In this document: positions 34,301-49,800 of the stretch, piece after piece
How positions within the stretch are numbered: position 1 is the stretch's first letter
Layout of the letters: each line of letters starts with the position of its first letter
Assembly: GCF_016801865.2 (NCBI RefSeq)
Contig: NC_068939.1
Span: forward strand, 91,718,879 to 91,782,878
Direction of reading: 5' to 3'
Length of the DNA: 64,000 bases
From: Culex pipiens pallens
Taxonomy: Eukaryota > Arthropoda > Insecta > Diptera > Culicidae
Made by a program: the position numbers and the translations under genes
Notes under the pieces: generated by a model
The model's database searches: none
What the model was told of the DNA's origin: nothing
What the model saw: the letters and a program-made list of their open reading frames with translations, nothing else

Positions 34301-37300
34301 AAATCAACAATCGATTGTTGAAAAAAAGCTGTGTAAAAAATTTACCCATACTTTTAGTAAAATTAACCAAGGTTTTCTTAAATTTGCCCTGGCCGGTCTT
34401 TCCGTGTAGATGACGCTTTAAAAATTATCCTGCTAGAAAAAAACTAAAAATTTCAAAAGTTTCATTAATTTACCAAAATTGAGAGGGGTCGAGCAAACTT
34501 TTCCTATTTTGTGTGAGACATTTCGAAAAACCTTCAATATTTCAAGTTGCGCATTATTATGGTTTGTTGGACTACGACCCAATGAATGATTACAGTAATG
34601 TGCTGCCAAATGGGGGGGTTCCAAAAGACCGAAATATACTTACACTGACGTACGAGTCGTCATCGGCTCCTCCCCGGCCGGCCTTGTACTCCTGGTACTG
34701 CGATATCACACACAGGAGGCAATAAATCTGCAAGTAATGGGAAAGTGAGTTAGGAGCGAGCGAGGAAATTGTTTGCTTTCAGAAAGTGTCGGAGGAAATC
34801 ATTGCCCATCACCATGGTCGACCTACGCACGCAGGCCACTTGAAAGCAGAAAGAGGATTTTTGTGATACTTACCCAATAAAATCTTAATAAAAATCATCA
34901 TTTTTGCAATTGTTGTAAATTCTGAGAAATACGACCATCTCATCTTAATTTGAATTCAAAAATTTCCAAAAAACAATCTTCCGGCATTGCGTGGCCCCAG
35001 TTGGGTCTTTAAGTTGACGGAATGGGACCGCCAGTCAAGCAAAGGCAGTAAAGTAAAGAATAAACGAATCCGGAACGAGTCAACCCTTGGGTAAAGGTTG
35101 ACCACAGAACAAACTTGGGCCCGGGAGGTTCGGCTCGAAATGGGGAAAACCGGTAGAATGAATAACAATGCGTACACCACATCAGACACCAGGCCCGTAG
35201 CCAGGGGAGTGGGCTTCGGGCTGAAGCCCCCCCCCCCCGAAATTTTTGGAAGACATATGGGAGAGAGGGAAGAAGAAAAAAAGAAGGAGAAAATTTCTTC
35301 TTCCAGCCCCCCCCCTCCCGGACCAAAATTCTGGCTACACTCCTGTCAGACACACACATTCGAAAGGGTGTGCTTTAAAGCTGATGAATTTCAAAAAGCA
35401 ATCCGATTGATGGCATTTGGTCTTTTTGTGTGGTAAAATGAACCATTAAGCAATGTGGATACGATTGATTGAAACACTCTCATAATTAAAAGGCTCGGCA
35501 GTTGATTGATGACAATTTATTATGGCAGGATTTTGTCCTCAATCACCCACAATTGACCCAACAATTTGTGCTATGTTGTCTCTGGAACAGAAGAGTCCCT
35601 GTCTATAGATAGTTCATGCTGCAACATAACTCTACTGATTAAGCAGACAGTCAATTATTTCAATCAATCTGGCAATCAAGTTCAAACCCAAAGGTATTCC
35701 ATTGCACAAGGCTAGCTGGAAACCAGCAATGAATGCGAGGAAGAATTTTACTGCCGGAGGACATTGGAGAGTATTTCCATTAGCTATGATATTTCACTAG
35801 AATTGATGCCATGAAGCTGGACAGATATATTTTCCCGAGCAGACGGAAATAACTTGGCAATAACATTTTTTAGATCTTTGAAAATACTAGGCCAATAACA
35901 TTTTATTTATAACAGGATTTGTTATTTGTCGTTATGCTTTTTTTGTTATTGGATTGTTATTGTAATAACAGACTAATAACGTTTTTAGTTATTCTTCGAA
36001 CCAATCTTTGTTATTATTTTTTGTTATTTTAACAATTAATCCTATCATCCTAATAACAGTTGGAGTTATTCTTCCATAACAAAAAATGTTATTCCCAAGT
36101 TGTTTTGGCTTTCAACCAATATCAGACCAAAAATAAATTTTGTTATGATAACATAAACTGTTATTAAACCCTCATGCAAAAATGGATTTTTCAAGAAGAT
36201 TCCATAACACTTTTTGTTATTTTAACAGTATTTGTTATTAAAATGGCATGAATTTTGCTATTACCGTCTGCCCGGGTTCCGTGACCTGAAACAATGCCTC
36301 ACAGCCGGACAAAGGTTTCTTGTGCTAGCCTTATTTTATTTTTAAATAAGTATGGAAAACATTTTTTTTATTAAAACATATGTTGTGACTAAAACAGTGC
36401 ACAGTGAGCGAAAATGGACCAACAATCGTACTTATTTAAACGCGGCTGGTTCCCGTAAATGAAAAATAGTGTCTCTTATGAAAGAAAATCCGGGAAATCG
36501 AAAATCTGTAACTTTTGAAAGAATTTCTTAAACATGAAACTTAACTTTAAAGAACTTTTTGCGAATCGAAAAAGCAACCTTATTTTGAATTGATTTTAAA
36601 AATATGGAAATATTTTTATTGGAGAGAACAAAGTATCTTCTTACCTTAATATTGGACGCTTTTTGATCAATACCCAAAAAACCCTAATTTTTGCATTTTC
36701 ATTTGTTTCAACCTGGGTGAGAAGCTGTAACGTGATTTTCGAATGATCCCACTTTGTTTACATCTACAAAGTAGGAGGCTGTTCAATAAGGAGCCCAGAA
36801 AAAAAGACCCCCTCCTCCACAAGCAAAAAACAGTTTTTTGGGTTATTTTAGGCATCTGAGCAAATTTTGAGCGAAATTGGTTGAGATTAACCCATTGATA
36901 CCCGAGCCTAAAGTAGAGAAAAAAATGTTTTTCATACAAAAATTACTTTTTTAAATCGCTAATAACTTTTAAGGGTTGAGTTTTTCAGCTTTGGTATGTT
37001 CTACAAAGTTGTAGAGCATTAAATTTCCAATGAGAATCTCATTTTTGGGAATACCGTGCAGACCAAACCGTAATAAATTGAGTTTTCCATACATTTTTTC
37101 GATTTTTCCCATACAAACTTCACCTTCGAGTATCAATGGGTAAATGTTGACTGATTTTGCTCATATTTGGCCCAGAGTCCTAAAATAGCTCAAGGAACAA
37201 TATTCAGCTTGTGGAGCAAGGTTTTGAGAAAAAGTCCCATATTCTGGGCACCCTACTGTTCAAGCACAAGCATGACTTTTTTCTTACTGGTAAATGAGCT

Positions 37301-40300
37301 GTTTTATAATCAGTGGTATGTGTTTTATTTTGTCTAGGTTTTGAATTTGTTTTGCTGTAAAATTGTGTGTGCTTTAAAGTTTCGATCGTTTAGAAGATGT
37401 TTTTCTTTTTTACGGGTGACGACGAACTGCGGCGAGAGTGTCACGCCTTCAACTTTCTTAAAGTTTCTACTTTTGGTGAACAGTAAATTGGTCCCACTTT
37501 GAAAGTTCAAAATTGAGGCCGTTTTGCGAATCACTATTCAGCACCCAGGTTTCAACCAAAGGCAATATCTCAGCATCCTTTGTCTAATCTTCAATATTTT
37601 AAAGAAATTTTCCAAACTTTTCGAGTTTAAAAAATTGATGGCCTTGTAAAACACAAAACACAAAACAAATAAAAAAGTTTGTAAAATTGTACTTTTGCAC
37701 AATTCCTTGATGTGCGATTTAAGTGAAATAACAACTAATATTTTAAAAGAATTTAGCCAATATTTCTTGAATTCTCTAATTATATCTACAACTTCCCCCA
37801 ATTCACAAATCGATCAGAAATTGCTTCTTAAGGTACGAAAACGAAGTTGACTTTACCCGAGCATGAGTAAAAAACAAGGGAAATGCGTAATAATACCATT
37901 CTCTGGTATCAATACCAAATTTTGATATTCCTGGACCCTTTAAAATTTGTCTTAAGGATTATGCAAGAGCAAAATGTGGTATCATACCAATTTAAGGTAT
38001 TGTTTTGATATTGCAAAATTGCAGAATTTGTCAATGGTCGAACACCACATTTTGGTATTCTTTTGGTATTACAGTATTTTATCAAATTCCTCTGAAACTA
38101 TGGGAAAATTTTGACCAATTTTGACAAAATAATTAATTTTGCGCTAAAATGATGTCTCAAAGCGAATGCCTTCATTGAAAACCGGAAATTTCAAACTTGA
38201 TTTTAAACATTTTTGATATACCCCCTAAAGAAATGACTTGAAATTGTGGAAAATTTTCAAAGTCAGGATGCCACATTTTGGTATTATTTTGGTATTGAAA
38301 GTTTTCATCAAATTCCTCTGAAACTATGGAATTTTTTTTATAAATTTTGACGAGATAATTAATTTTTAATTGACTTGAAACCCAAAAATGTTAAAGCTGA
38401 TTTTCATATTTTTTTGATATACCCACTAAGATTTTTTTTAAAAACGTTGAAATTTCTCTAAGTCGGGATAACCAAATACTTTGAAAAACGAGTTAATCAA
38501 CAGATTATTGAATTTTGGTGAATTTCAATCCTTATTTTTCAATCTTGTTATTTTTCAGAATCTTCAAGAACTTCAAGCACAGGCCGTTCATCAATGACAA
38601 ATGAATTCGATGTGGTGAAGAATATCACTAAGAACAACATGGAATCATCAGGTGAGTAGATTTGGCTGTTGCATATGGATCATTTCCGTTTTTTCACTAA
38701 CTGCAACTGCTGCACTAAAAATGGTATGAAAATACCAAATTTTGGTATTTCTTGTGCAAATACCAGCGACCAAAATGTGCTCTTGGTTGCCCAGTAATAG
38801 ATGGTAAAATACCATGAAATCATACCAAAATCATGTATGTGGAAGACCACAGGAATACCAAAATCTGATTTTCCAAGGGCGCGGGAATACCTAAAAATAA
38901 AACCATGGCAATACCAAGTTTTGGTATTCAAGCAATGTTCAAAAATCCAGAAGACCTCAACTTGGTATTGAAATGGTTTTATTTTGAGGTATTATTTTAC
39001 CCTTGGAATAACATGGTTTGGTATTGTTGTGGTCTTCCACATATAAGATTTTGGTATGATTTCATGGTATTTTACCATCTATTACTGGGCAACCAAGGGC
39101 ACATTTTGGTCTTTGTTATTTACCCCTGCTCGGGTATAGCTGTCGGCCACCATTGCTAGTACCAACCACTAGTGTCTTCCTTTTATCTACAAGGACTTCG
39201 CCGCCCTGGGTTCCTAAGTGTATGAAAGTATGGCACGGAGCGACGGCGCCGAATACGCATATTTACACAAAGAATTTTAGAGCGCCCGCCGCGGGATTCG
39301 AACCGGCGACCTCTGGAATGTGAGTCCAGTGCGCGGTCCGATTGATCCACAAGGATCAATAGGGTACAGACTTTTGAATATTTACACTGCATGTTTGTAT
39401 GACAACTTTTCAAATGAAATTTAGATGAAAATTATCATTTATCTAAGTCCCAGAGAATTGCTCTTTTACAAGTCATGATTGAAGTTTTTGCATATAGAGC
39501 AGTTCTTTAGGATTTCGGTCATTCGATTTTTTTTGTATTTTTTAATCCGACTGAAACTTTTTTGGTGCCTTCGGTATGCCCAAAGAAGCCATTTTGCATC
39601 ATTAGTTTGTCCATATAATTTTCCATACAAATTTGGCAGCTGTCCATACAAAAATGATGCATGAAAATTCAAAAATCTGTATCTTTTGAAGGAATTTTTG
39701 ATCGATTTGGTGTCTTCGGCAAAGTTGTAGGTATGGATACGGACTACACTGGAAAAAAATGATACACGGTAAAAAAAAATTGGTGATTTTTTATTTAACT
39801 TTTTATCACTAAAACTTGATTTGCAAAAAAACACTATTTTTATTTTTTTTTTTTTTTGATATGTTTTAGAGGACATAAAATGCCAACTTTTCAGAAATTT
39901 CCAGGTTGTGCAAAAAATCATTGACCGAGTTATGATTTTTTTAATCAATACTGATTTTTTCAAAGAATCGAAATATTGGTCGCAACATTTTTTCAACTTC
40001 ATTTTTCGATATAAAATCAAATTTACAATCAAAAAGTACTTTAGTGAAATTTTGATAAAGTGCACCGTTTTTTAGTTAAATCCATATTTAGGTGACTTTT
40101 TTGAAAATAGTCGCAGTTTTTCATTGTTTAAAATTTAAACCAAGACTAACATCTTCAAAGGGCGTAATATTGAATGTTTGGCCCTTTTGAAATGTTAGTC
40201 TTGATTTGAAAATATTGTTTTCGAAAAGATCGGAAAATTTCACAAATGTTTCATGTATTAACATTGAAAATCGGACCATTACTTGCTGAGATATCGACAT

Positions 40301-43300
40301 TAAAAAATGGTGGGTTGTTTGGGTGAGACTTAGAAAACATAAATTTTCCTTTTTTTAAACCTTTGCATTGCAATATCTCAGCAACTAAAGGTCGTATCAA
40401 CAAAGTCCGAATAAGCAAAATATAGAGAATTTTCTCAGTGCAAACATGTGCACTAATTTTAAACAATGAAAAACTGCGACTATTTTCAAAAAAGTCACCT
40501 AAATATGGATTTAACTTAAAAACGGTGCACTTTATCAAAATTTCACTAAAGTACTTTTTAATTGTAAATTTGATTTTACATCGAAAAATGAAGTTGAAAA
40601 AATTTTGCGACCGATATTTCGATTTTTTGAAAAAATCAGTATTGATTAAAAAATTCATAACTCGGTCAATGATTTTTTGCACAACCTGGAAATTTCTGAA
40701 AAGTTGGCATTTTATGTCCTCTAAAACATATTAAAAAAAAATAGTGTTTTTTTTTGCAAATCAAGTTTTAATGATAAAAATTTAAATAAAAAATCACCAA
40801 AATTTTTTTTACCGTGTATTATTTGTTTTCCAGTGTAGTCCGTATCCATACCTACAACTTTGCCGAAGACACCAAATCGATCAAAAAATTCCTTCAAAAG
40901 ATACGGATTTTTGAATTTTCATACATCATTTTTGTATGGACAGCTGCCAAATTTGTATGGAAAATTATATGAACAAACTAATGATGCAAAATGGCTTCTT
41001 TGGGCATACCGAAGGCACAAAAAAAGTTCCAGTCGGATTAAAAATTACAAAAATTAAAATTGAAGAAAAAATACCGATTTCGTAGAGAATTACTCTACAG
41101 GGGAAAAATCCCAAAAACTAAGTTCTACATATAATATTGAAAAAAAGGCATCGATTCTCAAAAAAAAATGTAAACATTTGGATTGATGCGTTCAGGATCA
41201 GTTCGTGTAGTGCTCAAATTTCCGTAATTTAAAACAAGACTTTATACTTACATTAAGACACATAATGAAAAAGTCCACCGTGAACAGCATCGCCGTGACT
41301 GGCTCGAACTGCAACTGTGAAGAGAACGAGCGAAAAACCCCCAGGATTGGGGGCGTTAGAACCAACCAAAGTTATATTTCATAGAAGTGAATAAATTGGC
41401 TCCGATTAGTTCGACGCCGGGTGAATGATTAAGTTGCCTCGCCTAACGGGGCGGCCCAAATTTATCATTTATTCACGGGCTAGATTTGGCTCAGCACGGT
41501 GCAAAAGTTCGATTCGGTAAATTGCTTCGTGTAGAACTTACCGCTTGACTAGCGCTCAGATAGACAAAGTGAGCACACTCCACCAGCAGGTCGGCAATCA
41601 TCACGAAGATCCACGGCAGGAGGAACGCCCGCATGTTCTGTTAAAAAATTAGGAGTTGTGTTTGTTTATTCCGGAGGATGAACGTTGTTTCCGTAGCGCC
41701 GCGTGGGAGCAACAAAGTTATAGATAAAAGGAAAAAAGGCTGGGGTCAGTGCTCGATGAGCTATTCAGAGGAAAAAATAAGTAGCACTAGATTTTGATGC
41801 CTTAACTTTCTGTCTATTTTAATCAACTTAAAAAAAACAAGGCTTGGACAAATATACGAGGTCAACTATTTTCAAATCATAAAAATTTCTCCTGATTAAC
41901 GACCCACGTGATACCATGTGCAGGAAGAGACAACACAGGGTGGAGTGGTTCAAACATCGAGCATACGCGTGTGTAATTAATTTATAAACATGAAATCCAT
42001 CCTCGTACCATCCTCAGCCCAACTATCACCAGCAGCGACGACAACACGCCCAGGCTTGCGAATGCCAGCAGCAACATGTTGAATATCACAGTGACTGTAA
42101 CGAGAAGAGCACAGGGAGGCCACGTGTGGCACGTGGTTGCGTGAGCAAAGATTTAATAATGAGATGATGGTCGGAGTTGGAGTTCTGTTTGTGTGCTGGT
42201 GTGGTGGAAATGGAGTGTTGTCGACACGCGTAGTCACGAATCGAATATCATTGCATGTATGGTAAACATATAACAAATATAACTATATGGTTATGCATGA
42301 CCATGGAAGGTTACCATTGGAATGTTGAAATAATTTGCGATGTGATGGCATGCCCACTTTTTGAATCCATCATAGATTGAGCAGTTTGGTATGTTATTGA
42401 AGATAAAGTTTTTACTGAAACATTGTTTGAGAAAAATGAATTCGATATTCATTTTATGTTTGCATCAAAATTTAAAAATTCAAAGAGACTGCTTCCTCTC
42501 AAATTAACGTGTTCATGTTTTATATTGAATTGAAAAACAAAATTTAATGCAATCTACTTAAAATGTCAAAGGTGAGTGAGTAAATGAATTTGTCAGTGAG
42601 TGAGTTAAGGCATGAGTAAACTAGCGAATAAGTTCGAATTTGAGTAAATGATACAGAGAAACGGTGAAAGTAAAATAGTGAATGCGAGAGTTAGAAAAGA
42701 ATTTGCGCGAGAAAAAGAGTGAAAGAACAAAAGTTAGTGAAAAATAAAGATTTTTGAGTGAGTTAGTAAGTGACTAAGTAAGTATGTATTTAATATTTAT
42801 AAAGTTTTAATGTGTTGATATATTCAAATTATTTAAGTGTTTAAAAAAGTTTCTAAACTTTTATTAGTGAATTGAAAGCATGTAATTTTGCCTTCCTCAC
42901 TGAGGTAAGGCTATAATCCCGCTCTAAAAATGAACTTTTTCACGTATACCTATCGACTCCGAATCGAAAACAGATCAAAAGTATGTGTCTGAATATGGGT
43001 GTGTGTGTATGTGTGTGTAGTTATGTATGTGACCAAAATTCTCACTGAGTTTTCTCAGCACTGGCTGAACCGATTTTGATTAAACCGGTTGCATTCGACT
43101 TGGTTTAAGTTCCCATACATCGCTATTGAATTGTTTGAAATTTCAATAAGCAGTTAAAAAGTTGTGAATAAAATGTGTTTTCGCATATATCTGGATCTCA
43201 CTTAAATGTATGTAAAGAGTATTCCAAGTATTAACAGAATAAACCAAGTTAAAGGTTTTAAGGAGCGGCCGTGGCTGACTGGTTACGGTGTTCGCTTTGT

Positions 43301-43795
43301 AAGCGAATGGTCCTGGGTTCGATTCCCATCTGCTCCCAACGAGAAAGTATAGGAAATATAAATCTTGAAACTCTGAACATGAACGAAAAATCAAAGTTGC
43401 TTGAGTCGGGGTTCGATCCCCCGTCCTTTGGATTGGTAAGCAAAAATGCTAACCACTAGGCCATCGCGACTTGGTGAGCTATAATTGGAATTAGGAATAC
43501 TGTTACTACCAACTATATACGCGCTGGGTCCTTGTCCATTTGACAAGGGTTCGGAAGTTCTAAATAACGTTTGAACCCGATTGGTGCAAACGTTCTTCAG
43601 GGCGGGGCTTGTCGATAAAGCTGAAGTACCTCGCGCTCGGCTAGCCAGCGTAGAAATGGGTCACCGAAGCTCGGCAGAGCTAACACCTTCCAAATGCCTA
43701 TGCGAGTTATTTGCATGTATAGAATGTAGATCTAAAAAATACATGGAAACAACTCAATTTGTAAGAAGCGGCCGCGTGGTCCCGTTTGGTTGGTT

Positions 43796-43858
<63 letters not shown>

Positions 43859-46800
43859 AAACCAAGTTAAAGGTTTTAGAATTTTCAATGTATTGAAAGT
43901 TTTAAAAGTATTAATGTATCAAAAGTATAAAAAGTAAAAAAAGCGTGTACTTAAAAAGTTTACAAAGGAATTCAAATTTAAATTTTAAGTTTATTAAGTA
44001 TTTTAAGTATTTTAAGTTTTTTACGTATTTTAAGTATTTTAAGTATTTTAAGTATTTCAAGTTTTTTAAGTATTTTAAGTATTTTAAGTATTTTAAGTAT
44101 TTTAAGTATTTTTAGTATTTTAAGTATTTTAAGTATTTTTTTAGTATTTTAAGTATTTTAAGTATTTTAAGTACATATTTTGAGTATTTTAAGTATTTTA
44201 AGTATTTCAAGTATTTTAAGTATTTTAATTTTAAGTATTTTAAGTATTTTAAGTATTTTTTTTAGTATTTTAAGTATTTTAAGTATTTTAAGTATTTTAA
44301 GTATTTTAAGTATTTTAAGTATTTTAAGTATTTTAAGTATTTTAAGTATTTTAAGTATTTTAAGTATTTTAAGTATTTTAAGTATTTTAAGTATTTTAAG
44401 TATTTTAAGTATTTTAAGTATTTTAAGTATTTTAAGTATTTTAAGTATTTTAATTATTTTAAGTATTTTAAGTATTTTAAGTATTTTAAGTATTTTAAGT
44501 ATTTTAAGTATTTTAAGTATTTTAAGTATTTTAAGTATTTTAAGTATTTTAAGTATTTTAAGTATTTTAAGTATTTGAAACACTTTTTCAGTTTATTTTA
44601 GTGTTTTAAAATTTTTAAAGTATTCCAAGTTTTTTTGTACCTAAAGTTTTTTTGTGTTCAAAGTTTTTTTTTGTTTTTAGTTTTTTTTTGTGTTTTGAGT
44701 ATTTTGAGTATTTTTATTTTGTTTACAACTTAATTCCAGTTGGAGTTTCTAGTAAAGCTATAACTGTATGTACAAGTGATTTGCAAGAAAAGTTACTGTT
44801 CAGTTCCTCTGAATTTTATTGTTTGGGCAAGTTTGGAGTTAAATTATGTAAACTGTGTATTAATTCAAAAACTAATTTTAAACTTCAACTCCGCGCAAAT
44901 TTCACGAATTTTATTCAGTTTAAACTACGTTTAGCATGTCAATCCCATCTAACCGCGGACCTCTTTTAATATTATCAGATCCCAAATCTTGATTTCATTT
45001 TGGTGGAATTTGTTCTTGTTCATTACACAGTATGAACAATATTTTTTTTCTTTGCCTCTATTTAATTATTATGATGTAATTTCATCAAAATGGCCTTAAC
45101 TTACTTAATGCGATCAAAAATATATTTTAATTTACTTAAGGTTCAACTTGATAGCTACTGTGTACAAGCTAAATATTTAGTATTTCTCTCTGCTTCCAAG
45201 TCACCCTCATTAAATTGTACCCAGATTATCTGAGAATGACAAAACGAGCAACAACTGATTGTGCGAATCTAAATGAGGGAGTCAAGAACCTCAAATTTCA
45301 CGAGACAGGTCCGCCAATACATCATCTTTGTAGCATTACCCTCGAAAGGTCGCGGTTTATGTTGGAGATACAGACGCCCCAAAACCAGAACATTCCTCGA
45401 GGTTGGCGGAAAAAGGCACGTGACTTGAACCTTCGATGGAACCTTCTTCTCTAATTAAGTTTCTGGGGAACAATTGAATGGACGTATAGTGTAGTGTAGC
45501 AGGTGGAGCTTCCATCGAACAACTGGCGCCAGACTGTTAAAAGCAAACACAACTTTGCTCTACTCTTCTAGGAAGGTCTCTTGTTTAAAACTAACGACGG
45601 ATCAATGAAAGGTCAACTTTGGAGATAACGTGGGCTTTGTTGACCAAAATGATTTCGAGAGTGACATTCAGTTCAATTTCATTCAGATAGCAGGTAAAAT
45701 CATTTAACATTTTTTTTCGTTTTTGATTGAAAATTTTGCAGACATACTTGAAATTAATTGTAGTTTTCAAAAGATTAACGTACTTACCGAAATTATTTTC
45801 AACTTTTGACAAACTCAATTAATTACTCGTTATAAGTAGTCCTGCGAGAAACCTTAATTCCACGGAAAAGTTTCTTGCAGATGCATAATCCATCTTGTAG
45901 ATCTGTCATTTTATGTTGTTGGTTTTATCTTTAAGCTTCTCTTCCTTAATTCCACCTTCATCATCAGGAAAAACTTGAGGGAGGGCTGAACAAAGTTTGG
46001 CTGCCACTCGAGCCCTCGAGTTAGGGTGGTCCATATTATGCCGAAAGTCTATTGTTTTAAATTACATTGCAATTCCTTCAAACGTATTTTTTTTGTATGT
46101 AAGTATTCAAAAATAAAAAAATGACTTGAAAACATTCCAAGTCATTCAAATATTAACCCCTCAAAATTCAGCACGCAAAAATCAAATTTGTTATCCTCAG
46201 CAAACCGAATTGCTCACAGGGAAAAGGGGGAAATTTAATTTCCGTTGTGATTTCGCTGCCACAGCTTTTTTCTTGTGCTTGTTTTTCCTCGCTGCTTTTC
46301 TGCCACAGGATAATTACGCTGCACGACTTGTCGAGCTTTTCTTATCGAACAAATTCCGAATCAAGTTTCAGTCTGATTTTGCTCGCTCTAGCGGACAGAA
46401 GAAAGTTTTTTTTTAAGAGTGCTCATTCCTATTGAGCTGAAAGTTTCCGAATAGCTCAACCGGAAGCGCACATATTTTGCCGATCAATCGTAAAAGTGAA
46501 GAGAAAATAGAGAGTTTTCTTTTGCTTGCGCTGGAAATTTTGCTGATTGTTTTATTCCGATTGCATTTTCCATTTTTTTCTAACAAATTTCCAGCATGCA
46601 AAAAATGCGTAAGGGTATCAAACGAATCACCTCGAAATCAAGTTTTTGTGGTCAAGCTTACATTTTGTGGGGCTGTTCGTCAAAATAAACATGAATCACG
46701 ATTTTCATCCAAACTGGACACCCCCTTCCATATTAGCACCTCCCTAAAGTTCTATATTTTTATACAAGATTTGTTCTCAGCGTTAATCCTGAAAAAAAAA

Positions 46801-49800
46801 ACATACCAGGGATTTTCGATTATGAGAAGGGGTTTCCTAGTTGAGCAATTCTCTACCAAAACCGGAAATGGATTTTATTTGTATTTTTTTATTTGGCTCA
46901 AACTTTGTGAGGGCCTTCCCTATGACCAAATTAGCTATTTTGCGTCATTGGTTCACCCATACAAGTCTCCATACAATTTTGGCTGCTGTCCATACAAAAA
47001 TTGTATGTAAATATTCAAACAACTGTAACTTTTGAGTGAATTTTCTGAGCAATTTGGTGACTTCGGCAAAGTTGTAGGTTTGAGGACTTTTGAGAAAAAA
47101 ATAGGTACACGAAAAAAAAAATTGCAGATTTTTTAATCAACTTTTTTTTACTAAAACTCAATTTCCCAAAATTTTGATTTTCGAGATTTTTTGATATGTT
47201 TTAGGGGACAAAAATCCGCAACTTTTGAGCCATAGAGAAGTGCCGAGTTATGATTTTTTGAAAAAATAGTGATTTTTGGAAAAAATCGAAGTTGCATGCA
47301 AAAACAAATTTGTCATTATTTTTTAATGCAAAATTGAATTTGCAATCGAAAAGTACATTACAGGTTTTTTGATAGAGGGCTCCGTTTTCAAGATATAGCC
47401 AACGAAAGTTTGATTTTTGCGAAATATTTGCAGTTTTCGATTTTTAAAAATAGTGACCATGAGTGACCATATCTAAAACTATTTTTTTTTGAAAAGTTCA
47501 GAAAATTTGCTATAAAATTGTCAAAGAGAAATTGAAGATTGGACCTCGGGTTGCTGAGATAGAGCCGCTTTAAGAAAAAGAAACACGAAAATTGAAGTTC
47601 TCACCGAAACAACTCACCATTTTCTAATGACGATATCTCAGCAACTAATGGTCCGATTTTCAATGTTAATACATAAAACATTCGTAAAATTTTCCGATCT
47701 TTTCGAAAAAAATATTTTAAATTTTAAAATTAAGACTAGCATTTTAAATGGGCGTAAAATTAAAAAAAAATCCGTGTACCTATTTTTTTCTCAAAAGTCC
47801 TCAACAATACCTACAACTTTGCCGAAGACACCAAATTGATCAGAAAATTCACTCAAAAGCTACAGTTGTTTGAATATTTACATACCATTTTTGTATGGAC
47901 TGCAGCCAAAATTGTATGGAGACTTGTATGGGTGAACCAATGACGCAAAATAGCTTATTTCGTCATATGGAAGGCCCCCACAAAGTTTAAGCCAAATAAA
48001 AAAATACAAAAAATAAAAATGGTCGAAATCGGCCGATTTCGTAGAGAGTTGCTCAGTTGTTCACGGACGTTGGATGCATAAATTGATGATTGTATGATAT
48101 TGATAAAAAGAATATTCGATTAATCTAAAAAAATCAAAAATTATTGATTTAACCTGCTTAAAAAATAAAGCAATAAATTGATTGAAAAATAATAATTTGA
48201 TAAATTGATCAATTGATAAATTGATAAATTGATAAATTGATAAATTAATAAATTGATAAATTGATAAAATGATAAATTGATAAATTGGTAAATTGATAAA
48301 TTGATAAATTGATAAATTGATAAATTGATAAATTGATAAATTGATAAATTGATAAATTGATAAATTGATAAATTGATAAATTGATAAATTGATAAATTGA
48401 TAAATTGATAAATTGATAAATTGATAAATTGATAAATTGATAAATTGATAAATTGATAAATTGATAAATTGATAAATTGATAAATTGATAAATTGATAAA
48501 TTGATAAATTGATAAATTGATAAATTGATAAATTGATAAATTGATAAATTGATAAATTGATAAATTGATAAATTGATGAATTGATAAATTGATAAATTGA
48601 TAAATTGATAAATTGATAAATTGATAATTTATTAAATTGATAAATTGATAAATTGATAAATTGATAAATTGATAAATTGATAAATTGATAAATTGATAAA
48701 TTGATAAATTGATAAATTGATAAATTGATGAATTGATAAATTGATAAATTGATAAATTGATAAATTGATAAATTGATAAATTGATAAATTGATAAATTGA
48801 TAAATTGATAAATTGATAAATTGATAAATTGATAAATTGATAAATTGATAAATTGATAAATTGATAAATTGATAAATTGATAAATTGATAAATTGATAAA
48901 TCGATAAATTGATAAATTGATAAATTGATAAATTGATAAATTGATAAATTGATAAATTGATAAATTTATAAATTGATAAATTGATAAATTGATAAATTGA
49001 TAAATTGATAAATTGATAAATTGATAAATTGATAAATTGATAAATTGATAAATTGATAAATTGATAAATGGATAAATTGATAAATTGATAAATTGATAAA
49101 TTGATAAATTGATAAATTGATAAATTGATAAATTGATAAATTGATAAATTGATAAATTGATAAATTGATAAATTGATAAATTGATAAATTGATAAATTGA
49201 TAAATTGATAAATTGATAAATTGATAAATTGATAAATTGATAAATTGATAAATTGATAAATTGATAAATTGATAAATTGATAAATTGATAAATTGATAAA
49301 TTGATAAATTGATAAATTGATAAATTGATAAATTGATAAATTGATAAATTGATAAATTGATAAATTGATAAATTGATAAATTGATAAATTGATAAATTGA
49401 TAAATTGATAAATTGATAAATTGATAAATTGATAAATTGATAAATTGATAAATGGATAAATTGATAAATTGATAAATTGATAAATTGATAAATTGATAAA
49501 TTGATAAATTGATAAATTGATAAATTGATAAATTGATAAATTGATAAATTGATAAATTGATAAATTGATAAATTGATAAATTGATAAATTGATAAATTGA
49601 TAAATTGATAAATTGATAAATTGATAAATTGATAAATTGATAAATTGATAAATTGATAAATTGATAAATTGATAAATTAATAATTTGATAAATTGATAAA
49701 TTGATAAATTGATAAATTGATAAATTGATAAATTGATAAATTGATAAATTGATCAATTGATAAATTGATAAATTGATAAATTGATAAATTGATAAATTGA

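Noticed and set aside
39466..41057. 199-, 143- and 98-codon frames near 40 kb
   Set aside because: They are mirror-image readings of the two arms of the foldback element at 39497-41095.
43262..43337. Functional tRNA-Thr gene (also at 30630 and 16640)
   Set aside because: Each is the head of a retroposon with target-site duplications, and acceptor-stem pairing looks poor. A tRNA-scan program would be needed to overturn this.
44167..44583. 138-codon and 132-codon frames of ILK and SIL repeats on opposite strands
   Set aside because: Both are readings of the 9-bp tattttaag array, whose period keeps every frame open.
48632..49756. 374-codon minus-strand frame repeating SIYQFINL
   Set aside because: It is the translation of the 8-bp minisatellite (three units per eight codons). 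No non-repeat sequence is included.
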